A model generated the notes under the pieces. The model had not been told where the DNA came from, searched no databases, and worked only from the letters and a program-made list of their open reading frames with translations. Position numbers and translations under genes: made by a program. Positions 60,638 through 64,000 of a stretch of DNA of 64,000 nt are shown here, piece by piece. The stretch lies in the NCBI GenBank assembly GCA_044507695.1, contig JBIQJD010000002.1, positions 124,001-188,000 of the forward strand, written 5' to 3'. The number at the start of each line of letters is the position of its first letter. Position 1 is the stretch's first letter. The DNA is from JBIQJD01 sp044507695. Lineage in GTDB: Bacteria > Bacteroidota > Ignavibacteria > Ignavibacteriales > Ignavibacteriaceae.

Positions 60638-62190
60638 TTGATGATAAACATTTGATCATCCGGACGAAGAGAATCATATAATCTTTGAAGTTCCTTGTAA
60701 GCGTACTGGCTGCCTCTCCGCGCTGCCAGCCTGTAATATCTAACTGCTTCTGCAAGATTTCTGTTTGTTCCCGTACCTCTTTCATAACAATGCGCAAGTG
60801 AAACCTGAGCAAGCAGGGAACCATCCTTTTCCGCCTGCTGCAGCGCAGCAAAAGCAGATTGTGTTTGGTAATTATTTTTAAATGAAAAAATTATTGATGT
60901 TTCTATTCTTACGGAAGCTTCCCTGCTGCCTAATCTTTCAGCTTCCTTCCAGAGAGTTAATCCTTTCTGTTGATCTTCAGGTTGAATTTTTCCTGTGTAA
61001 AACATTAATCCAAGTTCAACTAATGCAGGAAGATAATTCAGCGATGAAGATTTCTGAAGAAGATTTAGTGCATCACCGGCCGTTATACTGTTATCAAACC
61101 CAAGTGAGTTAAGCCCATGCCAGACAAACATTGCTTCTGCATCACCAGTATCAACCCGTTTTTTTAATTCATCTGAAATGTTATTTGAACGAAGCATTTC
61201 ATAAAGCAGAGCTGGAGCGCGTGGTGAATCAAACCTTATTGCGCGCAAATAATATGCTGCAGATGTGATCAGATTTTTTTTATAAAATTTTCCTTCTTCA
61301 TAAAATTTGCCAAGTAATGAAAGAGCCTCGGGACTTCCGTTTTCAGCAAGCCGAAGCAGAAGTGAATTATCAAGTGATTCAATATTGAGAACTGAATCGG
61401 TTTCACCCGTTTTTTTATAAATCATTTTATTGATGCTTTCATCTTCAAGCAGAGTTAGGTCTTCAAGCAAATCATTAATTCCTATCTCACGAGTTGAATC
61501 AGAAATTGAATCAAAATCAATGAACACCAATCCAAGAGAGGATAATGATTCTTCAGTATTACTTGCGTTTGAAGAGCCGGATGAATCAATCACATTCTTT
61601 GTAATGTTTGTATCGATCTTTGAAGCGTCCACCTTATCTGCAATTCTTTCAAGTGTAGTTTTTGCCGGCGTAAATCCCTGATCATAGGATTTTTTTATCC
61701 ATGCATAAGCTGTATTCCAATCCCGTTTAACAAGTAAATTATCCGTATATAAAATTCCAATTAAATGCTGAGCCTGCGGCATACCATCCTTAGCAGCCTG
61801 CAAAAAATATCTGAACGCGGCAAAAGGATTCCATTCAACACCCCAGCCGTTTATCAAAAGGATTCCGTAATTAAAAGCCGCAGCTGTAAGTTTTTGATCG
61901 GCAGCTTTTTTTATCCAGTATGCACCTTTCAGCGTATCGGCTTTCATGCCATCTCCTAAAAAATATCTTATTCCAAGCTCATGCTGTGCATTTGCATTTC
62001 CGGCATTTGCTTCTTTTATAAGATTGAATTGCTGCCAGAGCTGGTAGGATAAATCAGGCTGGTAGAAATAGTTTGTTTTTCTCTGAGGTTTGTTGTTTTT
62101 AAAGGCTAAACTTATTGTTGTATCCTGTGCAGTTGAATTTTCCGCAGGCAGAAAGATTATAGCAGTAATTAATATTAAAATCAGTTTCAA
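60634..62190 (-). CDS. Exported Sel1-repeat (SEL1-like TPR) protein
   Basis: The 518-residue protein has a signal peptide (about 1-22) and several Sel1-type repeats of about 36 residues: NAQHELGIRYFLGDGMKADTL, LTAAAFNYGILLINGWG, PQAQHLIGILYTDN, PEALSLLGKFYEEG, LPALVELGLMFYTGK and LLAQVSLAHCYERGTG, the last with AVRYYRLAARRG. A non-repeat, acidic stretch at about 190-260 interrupts the array. These proteins bind others and often act in envelope or signalling. It stands alone on its strand. Confidence 0.85.
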   Translation of the reverse strand: MKLILILITAIIFLPAENSTAQDTTISLAFKNNKPQRKTNYFYQPDLSYQLWQQFNLIKEANAGNANAQHELGIRYFLGDGMKADTLKGAYWIKKAADQKLTAAAFNYGILLINGWGVEWNPFAAFRYFLQAAKDGMPQAQHLIGILYTDNLLVKRDWNTAYAWIKKSYDQGFTPAKTTLERIADKVDASKIDTNITKNVIDSSGSSNASNTEESLSSLGLVFIDFDSISDSTREIGINDLLEDLTLLEDESINKMIYKKTGETDSVLNIESLDNSLLLRLAENGSPEALSLLGKFYEEGKFYKKNLITSAAYYLRAIRFDSPRAPALLYEMLRSNNISDELKKRVDTGDAEAMFVWHGLNSLGFDNSITAGDALNLLQKSSSLNYLPALVELGLMFYTGKIQPEDQQKGLTLWKEAERLGSREASVRIETSIIFSFKNNYQTQSAFAALQQAEKDGSLLAQVSLAHCYERGTGTNRNLAEAVRYYRLAARRGSQYAYKELQRLYDSLRPDDQMFIIN

Positions 62191-62385
62191 TAAACTTCTA
62201 AAAAAAATTTGAATTTTGGTTAGGAATAATTAGTTAATAAAATCTGAAACTTCAAGTCACATTGATGCCAAATATAAATCACCGGACTATGATGAGTTAA
62301 AATTCGTTCAGCTTTTTGTGTTAAGCATCATTAAAATAACTATAGCTAAATTTTATATTGCAAACGAAATATGAATATACAAATT
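62191..62385. other. Intergenic region before the DUF892 gene
   Basis: About 195 nt, AT-rich, between divergent genes. TATATTGC near 62356 is only a weak -7 match. An ATG at 62371 and an upstream TTG are in frame with the DUF892 gene but lack a ribosome site, so the spacer is taken to be non-coding. Confidence 0.4.
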
Positions 62386-62390
62386 GGAGG
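62386..62390 (+). promoter_or_regulatory. Ribosome binding site of the DUF892 gene
   Basis: GGAGG lies 6 nt before the ATG at 62397 and decides that start over the in-frame codon at 62358. Confidence 0.75.
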
Positions 62391-62396
62391 AAAAAT

Positions 62397-62894
62397 ATGG
62401 CTACCGCAAAAGTTAAAACACTTGATGATCTTTTTCTTAACGAACTTAAGGATATGTACAATGCAGAGAATCAGCTTCTGAGAGCACTTCCTAAAATGGC
62501 AAAGAAAGCGAAGACAGAGGAACTAAGAGACGCTCTTGAAACTCATGCGGAAGAGACGCAAAGGCAAATTGAACGGCTTGAAAAAGTTTTTCAGGAGATT
62601 GACCAGGCTGCCAAAGGTAAAACCTGCCATGCAATGAAAGGCTTGATAGAAGAGGGAAATGAAATAATGGAAGAAACTTCGGATGATCCGGTAAGAGATG
62701 CCGGAATAATTTCTGCAGCACAAAAAGTTGAACATTATGAAATTGCCAGTTACGGCACACTTGTAACTTTTGCCAGGAATCTTGGCCATAACAAAGCTGC
62801 CGATCTTCTGGAAGAAACATTGAATGAAGAAAAGAAAACTGATAAGCTGCTAACTGAAATAGCTGAAAATGGTATCAATCAGGAAGCAGAATAA
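62397..62894 (+). CDS. DUF892 (YciE/YciF) ferritin-like protein
   Basis: From ATG 62397 the protein has 165 residues in a four-helix ferritin-like bundle with the family start LDDLFLNELKDMYNAENQLLRALPKM, read as LDDLFLNELKDMYNAE plus NQLLRALPKM, then ALETHAEETQRQIERLE, KVEHYEIASYGTL and LNEEKKTD, holding the Glu/His metal ligands. These are stress-induced proteins of unknown function. The strong ribosome site suggests high expression. A good terminator follows. Confidence 0.9.
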   Translation: MATAKVKTLDDLFLNELKDMYNAENQLLRALPKMAKKAKTEELRDALETHAEETQRQIERLEKVFQEIDQAAKGKTCHAMKGLIEEGNEIMEETSDDPVRDAGIISAAQKVEHYEIASYGTLVTFARNLGHNKAADLLEETLNEEKKTDKLLTEIAENGINQEAE

Positions 62895-62915
62895 AATATT
62901 TTAATTTGAATGATG

Positions 62916-62943
62916 TACCGGCTTTTGTGCCGGTATTTTTTTT
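62916..62943 (+). terminator. Intrinsic terminator after the DUF892 gene
   Basis: TACCGGC (62916-62922) pairs with GCCGGTA (62929-62935) around a 6-nt loop, followed by eight T to 62943. It lies 15 nt before the next gene, so it may attenuate rather than fully separate the two. Confidence 0.85.
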
Positions 62944-62958
62944 AAAAAAGGAGATGAC

Positions 62959-63411
62959 ATGGCTGTAAACAATGAAAAAGTATTCAGCAGATTGAATGAT
63001 TTGATTGAAACATTAAAAGATGGTGAAAAAGGATTTAAAACTGCCGCTGATGGAGTTGAAGAAAATGATTTAAAATCTTTATTCAGACAGTTTTCGCATC
63101 AGCGGACAGAATATATTGATGAATTAAAAAAATTAGTAAGACAAATGGGTGGAGATGCTGATCAATCAGGCAGCATTACTGGTGCATTGCACAGAGGATG
63201 GATGGATATTAAATCTGCAGTTGCTAATAAAGATGCCGAAGCAATTTTAAATGAATGTGAAAGAGGTGAAGATGCTGCTGTAAAAGAATTTTCTGAAGCA
63301 CTAAATGAAGATTTGCCAGCCGATGTTAAATCAATTGTATCACGACAGTATGATGGAATCAAATCTGTTCATGATAATGTTAAGAGTTTGAGAGATTCAA
63401 GGCATAGCTGA
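62959..63411 (+). CDS. PA2169 family four-helix-bundle protein (DUF2383)
   Basis: The 150-residue protein is all helical, with LNDLIETLKDGEKGFKTAAD, RQFSHQRTEYIDELKKLV, GALHRGWMDIKSAV and ECERGEDAAVKEFSEAL, the pattern of DUF2383/PA2169 proteins, which have a ferritin-like bundle and are seen with stress-response genes. An AAAAAGGAG site lies before the ATG. Its neighbour DUF892 protein has a related fold, so both may be part of the same stress output. Confidence 0.88.
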   Translation: MAVNNEKVFSRLNDLIETLKDGEKGFKTAADGVEENDLKSLFRQFSHQRTEYIDELKKLVRQMGGDADQSGSITGALHRGWMDIKSAVANKDAEAILNECERGEDAAVKEFSEALNEDLPADVKSIVSRQYDGIKSVHDNVKSLRDSRHS

Positions 63412-63418
63412 TTTTTAT

Positions 63419-63443
63419 GCGGGGCTTCTCCGGGAGTCCCGCG
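63419..63443. terminator. GC-rich hairpin between convergent genes
   Basis: GCGGG and CCCGC flank an imperfect inner stem in the 36-nt spacer between the PA2169 gene and the convergent minus-strand gene. It lacks a T-run, but its place suggests a bidirectional end of transcription. Confidence 0.5.
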
Positions 63444-63447
63444 TAAA

Positions 63448-63789
63448 TCAAAGTACCATTTTCCCAAGAGTTGATACGACTCCTTTAGGAAGTTTAAATT
63501 TTTGTCCTTTCAAAAAATCATCCGCTAGTAAATCAATCCATTCTTTAGAAATATTAAGACTTCCAATCAGAAGATAGTTTTCATCTTCTTCCGTAATTAA
63601 AGAATATTCCTTTACTCTTATTTCAAGCGGCTCTGCTTCACCTTTAAGATTTATTTTAAGATATATATTTTTTTCTTCAGAATTAATTTTAAAATCAAGC
63701 ATAGTTCCATACCTTTCAAATTTGCTTTTTAATACTTTCTCTGCAATGAATGAAACAGTTTTATCTTTAATTGAGTTGAGAAATCCCAT
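63448..63789 (-). CDS. Small protein of unknown function
   Basis: A 113-residue soluble protein with an amphipathic start (GFLNSIKDKTVSFIAEKVL), a beta-rich middle (IYLKINLKGEAEPLEIRVKEY) and the ending LPKGVVSTLGKMVL. I recognise no family. Its ATG shares one base with the stop of the gene upstream at the window edge, so the two are coupled. Confidence 0.55.
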   Translation of the reverse strand: MGFLNSIKDKTVSFIAEKVLKSKFERYGTMLDFKINSEEKNIYLKINLKGEAEPLEIRVKEYSLITEEDENYLLIGSLNISKEWIDLLADDFLKGQKFKLPKGVVSTLGKMVL

Positions 63790-64000
63790 TATTTTCTTCC
63801 GTTAATTGTTATTACAGCAGGACGGTCAAAAGAAATGATTCTTGAACCAAAAATTAATTTTCCTGTGAATATAATTTTTAAATCAGCACTGCTGCTTACG
63901 GGAGTAAATGGATTGTAAACCAGTGATACTTCAAAATTGGCGCGCGCAATTGATTCATTATTAAACCTGATGCCTGCACCGTATCCCTGGTATAATTTAC
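63789..64000 (-). CDS. C-terminal part of a gene crossing the window edge, probably a beta-barrel or beta-rich protein
   Basis: About 70 codons are open from the right edge to the TAA at 63789-63791. They encode a beta-rich sequence with GYGAGIRFNNE, ARANFEVSLVYNPF and LKIIFTGKLIFG, then a tail SFDRPAVITINGRK. The GAGIRF/ARANFEVSL alternation recalls the last strands of a surface-antigen or BamA-like barrel, but the basic end is not typical. It overlaps the next gene by 1 nt. Confidence 0.45.
   Translation of the reverse strand, partial: KLYQGYGAGIRFNNESIARANFEVSLVYNPFTPVSSSADLKIIFTGKLIFGSRIISFDRPAVITINGRK

Overview
The window is an AT-rich chromosomal segment that reads like a member of the Bacteroidota/Chlorobi group, most likely class Ignavibacteria. 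This is inferred from gene content: PorU and PorV of the type IX secretion system with proteins carrying YPNP-type C-terminal sorting domains, an alternative complex III plus A2-type caa3 oxidase operon, a HU-SPOR protein next to an ExbB/ExbD/TonB set, two bacterial microcompartment shell proteins, weak use of Shine-Dalgarno sites, and promoters matching the Bacteroidota consensus TTTG-N19-TAnnTTTG. No phage, insertion sequence or CRISPR array is visible. The only sequence gap is a 100-N block at 7362-7461.

Layout. 1-4273: end of an outer-membrane barrel gene, a HU-like/SPOR membrane protein and an ExbB-ExbD-TonB energy-transduction set. 4245-6385 (minus): two small membrane proteins, a DUF2085 protein and an NHL-type beta-propeller. 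6535-7622: tRNA-Gln(CTG) with a perfect promoter and a terminator, then an unusual locus: a tRNA-Glu(CTC) copy broken in its T-loop by 22 nt, a small GIY-YIG nuclease gene, an intact tRNA-Glu(CTC), and a tandem array of 3' tRNA-Glu halves that carry the same 22-nt insertion. 7629-9252: thioredoxin-like ferredoxin, endonuclease III and an HD protein. 9459-22033: secretion and surface block with PorU, PorV, a T9SS-sorted M6-like protein lacking its HExxH motif, and a large metallopeptidase/TolB-propeller/barrel protein. 22210-37735: housekeeping and mixed genes (der, CoA-disulfide-reductase-like enzyme, upp, TPR protein, Rel, ruvX, two BMC shell proteins, YbbR, tmk, CtpA, TauE, glcD/glcF). 37797-53138: one long respiratory operon. 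53137-64000: M24 peptidase, a REC-histidine kinase, glycosyltransferase, SpoIIE phosphatase, aminotransferase, a lipoprotein, a Sel1-repeat protein, two stress-type helical-bundle proteins and an incomplete gene at the edge.

How the genes work together. The 38-53 kb operon encodes a quinol-to-oxygen chain: ActA, ActB, ActC, an ActD-ActE fusion and ActF oxidise quinol; membrane cytochromes c carry electrons; the A2-type oxidase reduces oxygen; Sco and CtaB supply copper and heme O. A perfect Bacteroidota-type promoter and a 9-bp inverted repeat precede it, and a strong intrinsic terminator closes it. PorU, PorV and the CTD-bearing protein between 9.4 and 17.9 kb are a processing enzyme, a shuttle and a probable cargo of the same secretion route.

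The strongest candidate for something undescribed is the tRNA-Glu/GIY-YIG/half-tRNA array at 6.76-7.6 kb. The T-loop insertion is exactly two tandem 11-nt mini-hairpins, and the same insertion recurs in every well-preserved 3' half of the array but not in the intact tRNA. Secondary points of interest are the BMC pair with an EutK-like tail, the HU-WDFG-SPOR protein, the ActD-ActE fusion, a Ser-for-Asp pseudo-receiver kinase, and several perfect palindromes upstream of metabolic genes.
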